Under the pieces are notes generated by a model that was given only the letters and a program-made list of their open reading frames with translations, did not search any database and had not been told where the DNA came from. Source: Campylobacter concisus (lineage in GTDB: Bacteria > Campylobacterota > Campylobacteria > Campylobacterales > Campylobacteraceae). Taken from it: a stretch of DNA of 64,000 nt. Made by a program: the position numbers and the translations under genes. The stretch covers positions 62,001-126,000 of the forward strand of contig NZ_PPAF01000004.1 of assembly GCF_002913045.1 (NCBI RefSeq). Direction: 5' to 3'. Below, piece after piece: positions 35,998 through 46,105 of the stretch (position 1 is its first letter; every line of letters starts with the position of its first letter).

Positions 35998-36519
35998 TTA
36001 AGCTTTTTTAGTAGCTTCTCTCCAGTCGTCGCTTCCGCTTGTGCCTGCAGCTACGTGTTCCCAAACTATCTTTCTATAGTTCATTGAAACTTTGAAAAGC
36101 TCTGTTTTGTCGCTGTTTAGCTTGTCTTGAGCATTTGGACTTACTAGAGTAATATCTGTTATAGTTGCATCTTCTAGTTTTGTAGTGAAGAAATGCTCCG
36201 CACCACCACTAGTTGATGTTCTATACCAATAGATCTCAACCTCTGGAAGTCTTTCACCTTGTGTTAAAGCATTGTAAAGAAGTGGAACAGCTTTATTTAG
36301 TGATGTAGTAAAACTAAATGGCTTATGGACTCTTTGACCTGATGGTTGGCCACTTTGTGGATCAGTTGGAACTGTTACTATATGAGAAACCTCTTGAGCC
36401 ATGATCTCATCTTCGTGACCTGACTGATAGCGATTACCTATACTAGCTTCTGTTGAAGCACCACTTGAAATAAGTCCTTGTGTAGAACCTTTCACTTTAA
36501 TATACACTGGTTGTGACAT
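35998..36519 (-). CDS. hcp: T6SS tube protein Hcp
   Basis: The 173-residue protein has the Hcp pattern: VYIKVKGSTQGLI at the N-terminus, EIMAQEVSHIV, SGQRVHKPFSFTTSLNKAVP and the C-terminal VSMNYRKIVWEHV strand with W-x-x. Hcp hexamers form the secreted inner tube. It has its own ribosome site (AGGAG) and a likely promoter in the gap upstream, separate from the tss genes. Confidence 0.96.
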   Translation of the reverse strand: MSQPVYIKVKGSTQGLISSGASTEASIGNRYQSGHEDEIMAQEVSHIVTVPTDPQSGQPSGQRVHKPFSFTTSLNKAVPLLYNALTQGERLPEVEIYWYRTSTSGGAEHFFTTKLEDATITDITLVSPNAQDKLNSDKTELFKVSMNYRKIVWEHVAAGTSGSDDWREATKKA

Positions 36520-36546
36520 ATTTACTCCTATTAAAAAGTTTGGATT

Positions 36547-36552
36547 ATTCTA
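36547..36552 (-). promoter_or_regulatory. hcp: Possible -10 box for hcp
   Basis: TAGAAT on the minus strand in AAAAGATAGAATAATCC lies 28 bases before the hcp start. It fits an extra promoter for the highly needed tube protein. Confidence 0.4.
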
Positions 36553-36584
36553 TCTTTTATTTACTTTCTGTTTTATTAAAAACA

Positions 36585-37505
36585 TTACTTTTTTAACATA
36601 TAGCTTTGAAGAGCTTTATGCAATAGATAATTAAACGCTTCCTTATCTTCCTTGGTACTTTTTAGCACAGCTCCTGAAAGATATTTAAAAAATGAGTTAT
36701 TCTCGACTATATCATACATTTGACTATATAGCTCTTTGCATATAAGCTTAACCAAAACAGTATTTATTAGTTCTGTCGAGTCACTAAGAGGAAGAGTTTT
36801 CATGATTGTTTCCATATCTTTTGTATTTAAAGTCCTAGTCTGCTCACTTATAGGGCTCATATTTGGTTGCAATTTTATACTCTCAACTATCTTTGTCAAA
36901 AGCTCATCCATGCTTTTTGCAGTAAGCATATTTTGATTATTTGCATTTTCTTCTTCATCAAAATTTTGAGCTATCTCATTTAAATTTAAAACTGCATCGT
37001 GCGCATTTTCATTTAAAGTGATATCTTTTTTATCATTTATTAATGAGTTTATCTTTGGCTCTTCTTTAAAATCAACATTTGAAATTTTACCAACTGGCTC
37101 AAAACGTTTATCATCAAGCTTGTCAAAATTTTTCGTATTTTCTATTATCTTATGGGCTTTTCCTATATATTCATCAATCCTAGAAGGGTCTATAAATATA
37201 AATTTTAACTCCCCCATCCTAAAGACATCGCCCAAATTTATGACGCTCTCATAGTCATCTGGAAGCTTTGAATATGAATCACTATAAAAAATTTCACAAT
37301 CTTTATAGCCACAAATTGTGAAAACCCCCTCTTCAAATCCAACATGAGCGTGTTTTGGTGCGATTGAATCACTCATATCATTACAAGAAAATTTTGTAGT
37401 GTCTAGTGAGCCTATATCACCGCCATTTTCATCAAAAATGATAAATTGAGCTGAAAAGCTTGACGCTTTATCGTAATTTTGTATAACTGCTGCTATTTGT
37501 TGCAT
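36585..37505 (-). CDS. FHA-domain T6SS protein (TagH/Fha-like)
   Basis: The 306-residue protein has an N-terminal FHA-like beta-sandwich (about 17-105): SAPKHAHVGFEEGVFTICG-type core, written here as APKHAHVGFEEG, replaces the usual R-x(n)-S-x-x-H, and LGDVFRMGELKFIFID closes the fold. A charged linker follows, then a helical C-terminal third (MDELLTKIVESIKLQ to the end). Fha proteins bind phospho-Thr and help assemble the T6SS after kinase signalling. No Ser/Thr kinase or PppA phosphatase is in this window. It lies between tssM and hcp. Confidence 0.8.
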   Translation of the reverse strand: MQQIAAVIQNYDKASSFSAQFIIFDENGGDIGSLDTTKFSCNDMSDSIAPKHAHVGFEEGVFTICGYKDCEIFYSDSYSKLPDDYESVINLGDVFRMGELKFIFIDPSRIDEYIGKAHKIIENTKNFDKLDDKRFEPVGKISNVDFKEEPKINSLINDKKDITLNENAHDAVLNLNEIAQNFDEEENANNQNMLTAKSMDELLTKIVESIKLQPNMSPISEQTRTLNTKDMETIMKTLPLSDSTELINTVLVKLICKELYSQMYDIVENNSFFKYLSGAVLKSTKEDKEAFNYLLHKALQSYMLKK

Positions 37506-37514
37506 ATTTTATCC

Positions 37515-40500
37515 TTAATAAAGCATCTTCTTTGGTAAATTTATCGTTGGTATGATATCCATAAGCTCTAAAAGCTCTCCTCCATTTGGTGTTACTTCAA
37601 AGCCAAAATACGAATCTCTTCTACCATCAAAATTAAGTGTACTAACGCCAACGCTACTAAAATTTGAAGCTTTTAATATCTTATACCAGCCCCACTCTCC
37701 ATCAAAGCTTAGCTCTTTTCTCTCGCTTCCAGTGCTTGAAACTGCATTGAATTTAAACTGTGTTGATATATCAAAATTTTTGCTTGAAACTATCAAATTT
37801 GAGGCAATTGTATGATCATAAGTCAAAGAGTTATTAGAATAACTAATATTTATATGGCTAAAATTTGCTGATAAGTCGACAGCTTTTAAATTATAATTTA
37901 ATTTTAGCTCATCATTTGAATCAAGCATTAAATTTGAAATTCTGTCTATATAGGCAATATTTTTAAGGAAATCCCTACTAAATCTTAGCTCTTTTGCGTA
38001 TTTTGGTCTTATTTTATAACCATCGGCAGTTTTGCTTAAGATTTGTTTTAGATATCTATCATAAAAGCTATTCCAAGTTCCGTTTTTGCCAAAGAATCTT
38101 TTAAATTCTTCTATACTGACAGCCTTCGGAGATTGTTCGTTAAATGGATAAAATGGTTTGATAAGACTTTCAAAATCATCAAAAACATCATCTCTATATG
38201 CTGTTGATAAAAGCGCTGAAGCGCCATTTTCTACTTGTTTCCACGCAAGTGTCGATAACTTTTGATAATATTCATTTAACTCATCTGGAAGCTTCTTAGC
38301 ATCATTATTTAAGACAATGAATGGGTCGTTTTCATTTTTTATACCATTTATTGCATAAACTATTTTATCATCGTTGCTTTGAAGCATTTCGAAGTTATAG
38401 TCACTAACTTTTTTATAAACGCTTGTTACATCATTGCTTATAATATCTAGCAAGTCATTAGAATTTAACGCATGATAGTTAGTAAATTTAGCACTAAAAT
38501 CACTGAAAACACGCTTTATCTCACTTGAAGCAAATCCTAGAGAATAGATATATTTTAGTAAATTCTCATCATTTAAATTTGTATTTTGATTAGTTAATTT
38601 TATTAAAGAATTTAAAGGATTTTCTCTCTTTGACAAGATGTCGAGCTCTTCTATGACCTCTTTTTTTGTGGTAAATTCATTTGGTTCTATTTCTCTTAAA
38701 ATTTGGCTCCACTTATCAGCATAATTTTGCAAATAAAGCTCTATTACAGCAATACTTAACTCTTTCTTATCATTTGAGCTAATATCTTTTAAAGAAGAAT
38801 TTGTCTCCATTAGCCAAGATTCTATTCCAGCTGTTTGATCTATGTTTGAGCTAAGCTTTGATAAGAAATCTCTTAAATTTTCTTTTGTATAAATTTTATT
38901 AAATGGCTTAAATGCTTCTTTCTCTTGGACTACTGTGTATAAATTTTCAATATCTTTTTTAATATCATAAAAAGATTTATCGTCTTTAAATGATATGAAC
39001 TCAAGTATATAGTAGAGTCTTTGTGCTCTTTGAACGGGTGATAGCCTCGTATTTGCTATACTTTGAGCAACTGTGTCCGCAGTTATGTTTAAATTTTCTG
39101 CCTTTAAAATAGCCTCAATATGAGCTAAGAATTCATCTTTTGCAACGCCATATTTTTCAAATTTATCCCAGTTTGTGCTAATCCAAATTTTAAATAAATC
39201 CACATTTGTGTAATCTTTATCAAAGAGTGAATCATACATATAAAATGCTTTTATTAGCTTATCTGGATCAATTTCATTTTTTAGTATATTTTCCATTTCA
39301 GTTAAAACTGTATTTTTGAAAAAATCAGCATTTAAATCATAGTAAAGTGCTTTAACTGGAGTGAAGCCTTTATACGAAGTATCTAGTGTTATATACTCAA
39401 ATTTAGTATCACCACTAAAGATTCTTGGATAGTCATTTAGACTTTGTTTTAGTAAATTTAGAAGCTCAATCTTTTGTGTTGGAGAGAGATCCTTGTATTT
39501 TTTACCATCAAGGTATGAAGAAATTTTATTTGCATTATTTATAGCATTTTGCTCTTTTATATTTTTAGTATCTAGAATAAAACTAGAACCCAAATATACT
39601 CCGGCACAAAGTATGGCTACTAAAATAAAATTTGCAAATTTTGTAAATCTATTTTGAGCACTAAATTTATTTAAGTTGGCTTTAAAAGCTATCTCTTTTA
39701 AAAATGATTTTACAAAATAGCTTTGTTTACTATAGTTATTTACTGCTCTTAAAAGTGGTTTTTTGATGTTATATCTATCGCAAATAGTGTTTGTAAGGTA
39801 GTTTATAGGTATATTTTCTTGATAAGCACTAACGAAATAAATTCCATTTATGGTTGAGCTATTTTTAAGTGCATTTTGAGAGCTTAGCTTTGTTACAAAA
39901 TCTTTCACTAAAGCAAAAAAATTATCAAGTTGTTTTAAAAAGAGATATGAACGTTTTTTATCTTCCAATAAATGCGAAATCGAGTTCTTACTCATGAGAT
40001 GTTTAAATAGTGACTCGCTTAGGTTTTTTAGTTCAGTTTCTAGTGATTGTTTTGAGAAATTTGGATCTAAGTTTATTCCTAGAGCCTTATTTGCCACATC
40101 TTCATTGAAAAGCCTAAAATAATCTCCCATACCATCTATTAAGTCAAGCTTGCTAAAAACAATATAAATAGGAAATTTAGTCTTTAGATGTTTCTCGCAG
40201 TCATTAACCCTTTTTATCATATATCTAATTAATTCATCAAAATATTCTTGAGTGCCTTCGAGGAATTTTTTAGTGTCTATGATTAAAACCGCGCCACTTA
40301 ATCTAGCGTTAAAATCATTTCGTTTTAAAAAGTGTAAAAATTCACTCCAGATACTTTTTTTAAGCAAGTAATCCCTATTTTTATCCACATCATCTTCAGG
40401 AAGCTCTTCAGTAGCTGTTGGCTGGTACAAGCTCTCTTGTGCAAAATGTATACCCTCAGTATCTAAAAGTGCACCAAATTTTGAAATATAAAGATTAAAG

Positions 40501-41003
40501 TTTGTCGTACTTTTATGTATTTTTTTATAAGTATCTAAACTATCAGATAGCGGAAATTCGATATTTGAGTAGTTTATAAATGCGCTCTTTCCAGCACCTT
40601 CGTTACCCATTATCATTATTAAAGGTAATTTTTTAAAATTTATATCTTTTTTCCATGTTGTTTTGGCATCTTTCAAAGAAAGCATAAAATTTCTTTTTGC
40701 CTTACCAAAACTATCCATAGACTCTTTTTTGATCTCTTTTAGCTTGTTATTTTTTTCATCTTTTTGAGATGCTAAATAGTGCATTAATGGTTTGATTAAA
40801 ACAAAAAACAAAATAACTGCCCAAAATGCAATTAATATAGTGACTCTTGAACTTATACTAGCAAAGCTATATACATCGTTAAAAGCTATAAGTGGAGCAT
40901 AAAGCCAAAATAAGATGCTTAATGCAATAGAAACTACCAAAATGGTACTGTGTTTAAATCTAAAAAAGACAAAAAATCTTCTTAGGTAATCGATAAATGC
41001 CAT
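37515..41003 (-). CDS. tssM: T6SS membrane-complex protein TssM (IcmF)
   Basis: The 1162-residue protein has two N-terminal membrane spans (about 20-42 and 52-76), a cytoplasmic GTPase-like domain with intact Walker A GNEGAGKS (133-140) and SKLDLIDG-type base motif, a third span near 475-495 (FANFILVAILCAGVYLGSSF), and a long periplasmic part ending in a beta domain (YDHTIASNLIVSS, FDGEWGWYKILKAS). It forms the envelope channel with TssL and TssJ. Length and order are normal. Confidence 0.96.
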   Translation of the reverse strand: MAFIDYLRRFFVFFRFKHSTILVVSIALSILFWLYAPLIAFNDVYSFASISSRVTILIAFWAVILFFVLIKPLMHYLASQKDEKNNKLKEIKKESMDSFGKAKRNFMLSLKDAKTTWKKDINFKKLPLIMIMGNEGAGKSAFINYSNIEFPLSDSLDTYKKIHKSTTNFNLYISKFGALLDTEGIHFAQESLYQPTATEELPEDDVDKNRDYLLKKSIWSEFLHFLKRNDFNARLSGAVLIIDTKKFLEGTQEYFDELIRYMIKRVNDCEKHLKTKFPIYIVFSKLDLIDGMGDYFRLFNEDVANKALGINLDPNFSKQSLETELKNLSESLFKHLMSKNSISHLLEDKKRSYLFLKQLDNFFALVKDFVTKLSSQNALKNSSTINGIYFVSAYQENIPINYLTNTICDRYNIKKPLLRAVNNYSKQSYFVKSFLKEIAFKANLNKFSAQNRFTKFANFILVAILCAGVYLGSSFILDTKNIKEQNAINNANKISSYLDGKKYKDLSPTQKIELLNLLKQSLNDYPRIFSGDTKFEYITLDTSYKGFTPVKALYYDLNADFFKNTVLTEMENILKNEIDPDKLIKAFYMYDSLFDKDYTNVDLFKIWISTNWDKFEKYGVAKDEFLAHIEAILKAENLNITADTVAQSIANTRLSPVQRAQRLYYILEFISFKDDKSFYDIKKDIENLYTVVQEKEAFKPFNKIYTKENLRDFLSKLSSNIDQTAGIESWLMETNSSLKDISSNDKKELSIAVIELYLQNYADKWSQILREIEPNEFTTKKEVIEELDILSKRENPLNSLIKLTNQNTNLNDENLLKYIYSLGFASSEIKRVFSDFSAKFTNYHALNSNDLLDIISNDVTSVYKKVSDYNFEMLQSNDDKIVYAINGIKNENDPFIVLNNDAKKLPDELNEYYQKLSTLAWKQVENGASALLSTAYRDDVFDDFESLIKPFYPFNEQSPKAVSIEEFKRFFGKNGTWNSFYDRYLKQILSKTADGYKIRPKYAKELRFSRDFLKNIAYIDRISNLMLDSNDELKLNYNLKAVDLSANFSHINISYSNNSLTYDHTIASNLIVSSKNFDISTQFKFNAVSSTGSERKELSFDGEWGWYKILKASNFSSVGVSTLNFDGRRDSYFGFEVTPNGGELLELMDIIPTINLPKKMLY

Positions 41004-41081
41004 TGATGCACATCCTTTTACAAATAAATATATTTCTTTAATGTAATAATAACAAATATTTTAGATTTTATATCTGAAAAT

Positions 41082-41978
41082 TTAAGAGCAAAGCCTAAAT
41101 TTTATAAAATTTGACATATTTTTATTACTTTTAAGCCTTGCACCAAGGCCTATTTTACTATAACTTTCATCTATCCCAAGCTTTAATTGCATCTTTGGAG
41201 AATAGTTTATTTTTATGTATAAATCAGCAACAAATTCATTGTTTGTAAACAAAATAAGAGTATCTTGAAGCTCTTTAAATTTTCTTCTTTTTGGGAAAAA
41301 ATCAATAGCTTCTTCATAATCTATGCCATTTATATAAACTGCTATTTTAGTTTGTTTCTCAAAAAGCTTTTTACCAAGTATAAAATTTCTGCCCAAAGTC
41401 TTATTTTTGATACCAAGCGAATTTAAATTTGAAGGCGCTATGAAAATTTGATTTGGTAGATTTTCCAGTAAAAATAGTTTATTTTTTAAATTAAAATGAC
41501 GCTGCAAGGCAAACTCGATCTCTCTTTTAGGCCTTCTTTGACTAATAATAAGCGGAGAAAATGGTAAGAATTTTTTTGCTAATTTTTTATTGCTTATGTT
41601 TAATATATCCAATAAAATCTTTGAAATTTTATCATCAAGCTCTTTTTCAAAGGATCTTGCATAATTTTTTAGACTAATGCTATCAAAGAAAAGCCAAAGC
41701 AAGTAATTATCAAAAAAGTCAAAAAATTTCTCGAAATTATTATCGCTACTCTTTGAAATTTTCTCCAAAATATAGCTTGTAAGATGCGAGCCACTTCCCA
41801 AAAGACCCATAAAATTTACGACGATTTTTACTACATCCTCTTTATTTAAGCTCTCAAGCTCATTAATCGGATAAGCAAAACTTGGGCTATTTTTTAAAAA
41901 AACATCTCTTCTATCTTGGTGCTTTAGGCAGTTTTTTACTAACTTAAAAAAAGAAGCTTGATTTAGTTCTTTGTTCAT
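41082..41978 (-). CDS. tssG: T6SS baseplate protein TssG
   Basis: The 298-residue protein follows tssF with a 4-bp overlap. It has RPKREIEFALQRHFN and FLPFSPLIISQRRPK in mid-protein and GLGARLKSNKNMSNFIKF at the C-terminus, the region related to TssG. It is a wedge component with TssF, TssK and TssE. Sequence similarity is low in this family, so position adds much of the confidence. Confidence 0.85.
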   Translation of the reverse strand: MNKELNQASFFKLVKNCLKHQDRRDVFLKNSPSFAYPINELESLNKEDVVKIVVNFMGLLGSGSHLTSYILEKISKSSDNNFEKFFDFFDNYLLWLFFDSISLKNYARSFEKELDDKISKILLDILNISNKKLAKKFLPFSPLIISQRRPKREIEFALQRHFNLKNKLFLLENLPNQIFIAPSNLNSLGIKNKTLGRNFILGKKLFEKQTKIAVYINGIDYEEAIDFFPKRRKFKELQDTLILFTNNEFVADLYIKINYSPKMQLKLGIDESYSKIGLGARLKSNKNMSNFIKFRLCS

Positions 41979-43693
41979 ATTAATTTTTTTGTACCACCTA
42001 AAAAGTCATAATTAAGCAAAATTTTACTCTTTATACACTTTATTTTAAGCTCGCAAAATGAATTGATTGAGGCAAATTTTGATAAAAATTTAGCCAAATT
42101 TATACCTAAAGTATATACATTTCCAATACTCTCAAATTCGCTTTCATCTATATAGAATATGCATAGTAACCCTCTTTTTGCAAAGCCTTGGTCAACTCTA
42201 TAAATTTGCTTCGTTTTTATATCATAAAGCGAGTTTGCAAATTTTTTAAAAAACTCATCATCTGGTGTGCTAAAGGTATTAAGAAGTGCTAAAAAAGAGC
42301 CCTTCTCTAGTATGCTTTGATAGCTAAAAGATAAGATACTAACTAGTTTCCAAAGAAGATTTCCATCTATTTTTACTCGCTTTACACTAGTTGGAATGGT
42401 TAAATTTTTAGTTGTTACACCTTGGTGGGACAAAACTCTATCTATCTCGCCAAGTTTTAGCTTGCAAGGTAAATCACCATTGCAGCAAAGTGCATCTATG
42501 CTAATGGTTTGATCTTTAGAGTCACTTTTAAAAAAGGAAATTTCTTTATAAGAGTTTAGTTTTATATCTGTTTTATTGCTGACAAAATAATAATCTTTTG
42601 CTCGCTCATCATTTAAAAATTCAAATCTCTCAAAACTTTTATAGTTTTTTAATATCCTTTTTTCATTATTACTACTATGGGCGACCACCTTATTTATTGA
42701 AACGATTTCATAAGCATCGATATTTGAGCGATCTAGAAAAATTCTATATTCGCTTCGTCTATTGTTATTCAAAATAGGCTCGGCACTCATTACAAATAAA
42801 TTTATTGCAGGCGTAGCAAAAAGAGAAAAATACTCTAGCCTTGGCACATATCCACTTGGCATATCTTTTGAAAATATGAATTTAATATTAAAGCTTTTTA
42901 TAGAAAAATTTTTAAGAAAGCTAAGGCCGTTTAATCGCACAAAATTTAACTTTGAAGGAAAAAATGATAGCTCTTTTAAAAGCTCAAATGCTTCAAATCC
43001 AAACTCATCACTCTTTATCAAACGCTCATCAAACTCATCTAAACTAAGTTTATCAGGGCTTAACTTTATCTCTTGATCGCTATCTTCAAAACTTATTGTA
43101 ATAAATTTCAAGTAATTTTTTAGCCACATTAAGAGCGTAGAAGAGAAGTAAACATTATCTCCAAGATATAAATTTAAAAAGTCTATATCAAGTTCTTTAG
43201 TGCTAAGCTCGTCCTTTGTAACGCTTATATTTAAATTTAGAAGATAATCACTCTTATTGTTTGACATAAAAGCTTTTGTTATCTTTAATGGAAGCAAATT
43301 TATGTCAAAGATCGTTTGGAATTTGCACGTTATGCCATTGATCTTCTTTGACTCAACTATACTTCCTTTTGGTATAAATTCTCTCACCCCCGAGAAGTCA
43401 TCTCTTAAGGTAAATTCTTGCATACAAACTGATGGAAAAGGATTTGTATAGCTTGGCATTAATATATTTACTAAAGACTCAGCGATTAGTGGGATATTTT
43501 CATCTAGTTCTTGCCTGATCCTCGATGTTAAAATAGCCATATTTTCTATTATACTCTCAATATCAGGATCTTTGCTTTTAGTATCTAAAAAGGGTGCTAC
43601 TTTTGGAAAATTTTTAATAAAAAGGGCTCTTGTTTCATCAAGATATGCCATCTCTTTTTGAAAATAAGCTAGATTATTTTCATTATAATCCAT
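41975..43693 (-). CDS. tssF: T6SS baseplate protein TssF
   Basis: The 572-residue protein starts with the TssF hallmark: YFQKEMAYLDETRALFIKNF, APFLDTKSKDPDIESIIENM and LVNILMPSYTNPFPSVCMQEF (each as it stands in the first 110 residues). TssF forms the wedge with TssG. It starts one base after the tssE stop region, so the genes are coupled. Confidence 0.95.
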   Translation of the reverse strand: MDYNENNLAYFQKEMAYLDETRALFIKNFPKVAPFLDTKSKDPDIESIIENMAILTSRIRQELDENIPLIAESLVNILMPSYTNPFPSVCMQEFTLRDDFSGVREFIPKGSIVESKKINGITCKFQTIFDINLLPLKITKAFMSNNKSDYLLNLNISVTKDELSTKELDIDFLNLYLGDNVYFSSTLLMWLKNYLKFITISFEDSDQEIKLSPDKLSLDEFDERLIKSDEFGFEAFELLKELSFFPSKLNFVRLNGLSFLKNFSIKSFNIKFIFSKDMPSGYVPRLEYFSLFATPAINLFVMSAEPILNNNRRSEYRIFLDRSNIDAYEIVSINKVVAHSSNNEKRILKNYKSFERFEFLNDERAKDYYFVSNKTDIKLNSYKEISFFKSDSKDQTISIDALCCNGDLPCKLKLGEIDRVLSHQGVTTKNLTIPTSVKRVKIDGNLLWKLVSILSFSYQSILEKGSFLALLNTFSTPDDEFFKKFANSLYDIKTKQIYRVDQGFAKRGLLCIFYIDESEFESIGNVYTLGINLAKFLSKFASINSFCELKIKCIKSKILLNYDFLGGTKKLI

Positions 43694-44082
43694 TATAAAA
43701 TCTCACAATATCTATTGTTTTTAAAAATAACTTTTAGCAAATACTCTTTGAAATTATCGTTTTTATGCTTGTAATTTATATTAAAGATGATACGCCAAGG
43801 CTTTAGTGAGTCATCATATCCGATAGATGTTACTTCTATTCTATTCTCATTTGAGCTGATTAGTTCATATATTGCCATGCCAAGTTTATGACCAAGCTCA
43901 TTTATTTCAACGCCCATCGACCAAAGATCAATAATACTATCATTTAATCGGCCGTAGTTACCAAGTCTAGAGTTTAAAATAGTATCAATGTGATCTTTTA
44001 TGTCGCTGTCTAGATCTTTAAAATATGGACGTAGCTTTGATTCATCGCTAAATTCATATAAAATTTTATCTATCAGCGACAT
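43693..44082 (-). CDS. tssE: T6SS baseplate protein TssE (gp25-like)
   Basis: The 129-residue protein has the short gp25-like domain: IDTILNSRLGNYGRLNDSII carries the LNSRLG...G segment seen in TssE, and EVTSIGYDDS plus WRIIFNINYKHK form the C-terminal strands. TssE starts sheath assembly on the baseplate. It lies 8 bp after tssC and touches tssF. Confidence 0.9.
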   Translation of the reverse strand: MSLIDKILYEFSDESKLRPYFKDLDSDIKDHIDTILNSRLGNYGRLNDSIIDLWSMGVEINELGHKLGMAIYELISSNENRIEVTSIGYDDSLKPWRIIFNINYKHKNDNFKEYLLKVIFKNNRYCEIL

Positions 44083-44089
44083 AGTAAGC

Positions 44090-45538
44090 TTACTCTTTGT
44101 CTAGTTTTCCAACCAAAGAAAGCTCGAAATTTGCTCCCATAAATTTAAAGTGAGGTCTAGCCAAAAGCTCTATTTTATACCAACCAGGCTCGCCAGCTAT
44201 ATCACTGACGATTACTTTTGCGCTCCTAAATGGTCTTCTACTTCTAACATCTGCTGGTGGGTTTTCCTGATCTGAGATGTATTGTCTTAGCCATTCATTT
44301 AAGCCACGCTCAACATCGCTACGCTCTTTCCATGTACCTATCTCTTCTCTTTGAAGCACTTTTAGATAATGAGCCAAACGAGAGATCAAAAATACATAAG
44401 GTAGTTGGGTTCCGAGTCTGAAATTTGTCTCAGCAGCTTTACCTTCTGGAGTATTTGGGAAAATTTTAGGCTTTAAAGCAGAGTTAGCAGAGAAAAATGC
44501 AGCGTTATTGCTATCTCTTCTTAAAGTAAGAGCGATAAATCCATTTTCTGAAAGTTCAAATTCTCTTCTATCTGTGATCAAAACTTCGGTTGGAATTTTT
44601 GTTTGAACGCTTCCATAATTTTCGTAAGTGTAAGTTGGAAGATCCTTTACAGCACCGCCACCTTTTGGCCCAATGATATTGCCGCACCATCTATAATCAG
44701 CAAAACTATCTGTAAGCCTTGTAGCAAACGCATAGGCCCCATTGCCCCAAAGCATATCATCGTGATTATTTACAGTTTCTCTATAATTAAAGCTCTTTAT
44801 AGGATTATCTTCTGGCACATAAGGAGATCTTGTAAGAAATCTATTTACCATACATCCTGTGTATTTTGCATCTTCATTTTCTCTAAAAGTTCTCCATCTT
44901 GTATATTGTGGGCCTTCTAGCATGCTTTTTAGATCTTTTATATTTTCAAGCTCACCAAAATTATCAAGTCCGAAAAATTTAGCAGAAAGAGATGTAAGAA
45001 GCGGTGAATGGCTCATTGCAGCAATTGATGACATTTTATTTAAAAAAGTCATATCTTGATTTGATTTATCTAGCTCATAATCAGCCACTATCGCACCAAC
45101 TGGCTCACCACCAAATTGTCCATATTCAGCTGAATAAATTTGTTTATAAAGTGTACTTTGAGTTATATCTAGATTGTTTTCAAAATCATCTAAAATTTCT
45201 TCTTTTGTGGCGTCTAAAAGATCAATTTTTACATTTTCATTAAAATTCGTTCTCTCGACCAAAAATCTAATTCCACGCCAAGTTGATTCTAGTTCTTGGA
45301 AAGATTTATTGTGTAAAATTTCATCCATTTGAGCAGATAAAAGGGTATCAATGTGAGCTATCATCTCATCTAGTGCGAGCTTATTTATTTTATCTTCGGC
45401 ATTATTTGTTGTTATTATGTTTGAAATAAACTCAGCAACTCCTTGCTTTACAACACTATAACTCTCGTCATCTTTTGAATATTTACTCCTTTGCATTATG
45501 CTTTCAATGATAGGAGTTTTAACTTTAGTTTCAGACAT
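44090..45538 (-). CDS. tssC: T6SS sheath large subunit TssC (VipB)
   Basis: The 482-residue protein has the family core: ESTWRGIRFLVERTNF, YGQFGGEPVGAIVADYELD, FRENEDAKYTGCMVNRFLTR, LPYVFLISRLAHYLKVLQRE and SDIAGEPGWYKIELLARPHFKF (shown as motifs along the chain). It forms the contractile sheath with TssB, encoded 2 bp upstream. Confidence 0.98.
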   Translation of the reverse strand: MSETKVKTPIIESIMQRSKYSKDDESYSVVKQGVAEFISNIITTNNAEDKINKLALDEMIAHIDTLLSAQMDEILHNKSFQELESTWRGIRFLVERTNFNENVKIDLLDATKEEILDDFENNLDITQSTLYKQIYSAEYGQFGGEPVGAIVADYELDKSNQDMTFLNKMSSIAAMSHSPLLTSLSAKFFGLDNFGELENIKDLKSMLEGPQYTRWRTFRENEDAKYTGCMVNRFLTRSPYVPEDNPIKSFNYRETVNNHDDMLWGNGAYAFATRLTDSFADYRWCGNIIGPKGGGAVKDLPTYTYENYGSVQTKIPTEVLITDRREFELSENGFIALTLRRDSNNAAFFSANSALKPKIFPNTPEGKAAETNFRLGTQLPYVFLISRLAHYLKVLQREEIGTWKERSDVERGLNEWLRQYISDQENPPADVRSRRPFRSAKVIVSDIAGEPGWYKIELLARPHFKFMGANFELSLVGKLDKE

Positions 45539-45540
45539 TT

Positions 45541-46026
45541 TTATTCCTTATCTTGTTCGTCTTTAATCTCTAAAAGAAGTTGTTTTCTACTATCTTCATC
45601 TTTTATAGCTTCTAAAACCGCTTTTCTAAAATCAGGCATATTGCCCATAGGACCTTTTAGTGCAACTAAAGCTTTTCTAAGCTGTAAGAGTTTTTTTAGC
45701 TCAGGAATTTGATTTATAATATTATCTGGATTAAAATCATGGATGCTCTCAAAATCAAGGTCAATATTTAAATCTTCATTATTAGAATTTAGCTTATTTT
45801 TTACAGAGAAATTTGTATGAATATCTAAGCTTTTCATAACCTGATCAAAGTTTATTTTATTGATAGAAATCACTTCACGATCTTCAAGTGGAGTTTGGTT
45901 TTCACCAGTTAAATTTGCAACTACCATAAGTTTTAATGGAAGCTCTACATCAGCCTCTTGGTCATTTGTCTTAGTTTTATAGACTATATTTATGCGTTCT
46001 TTTGGTGGGATTAGATTATCTGCCAT
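45541..46026 (-). CDS. tssB: T6SS sheath small subunit TssB (VipA)
   Basis: The 161-residue protein has PPKERINIVYKTKT near the start, ELPLKLMVVANLTG, then FESIHDFNPDNIINQIPEL and LLQLRKALVALKGPMGNMP, which are highly typical of TssB. A good -10 box 34 bases before the start suggests that tssB begins a second transcript within the cluster. In most bacteria ClpV recycles TssB; no clpV is present here. Confidence 0.98.
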   Translation of the reverse strand: MADNLIPPKERINIVYKTKTNDQEADVELPLKLMVVANLTGENQTPLEDREVISINKINFDQVMKSLDIHTNFSVKNKLNSNNEDLNIDLDFESIHDFNPDNIINQIPELKKLLQLRKALVALKGPMGNMPDFRKAVLEAIKDEDSRKQLLLEIKDEQDKE

Positions 46027-46059
46027 AGTAACATCCTTTTTTTCGTAAATGATTTAAGA

Positions 46060-46065
46060 ATTATA
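46060..46065 (-). promoter_or_regulatory. tssB: -10 box for tssB
   Basis: On the minus strand TATAAT occurs in TTTAAATATAATTC, 34 bases before the tssB ATG, inside an 79-bp gap that separates tssB from tssA. Confidence 0.55.
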
Positions 46066-46105
46066 TTTAAATAAAATTAAAGGTGATTTAAAAAAACATA
46101 TTTTA

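Noticed and set aside
31930-36519. Prophage tail module
   Set aside because: hcp and vgrG resemble phage tail parts, but tssJ-tssM membrane genes show a T6SS; no capsid, portal or terminase is seen.
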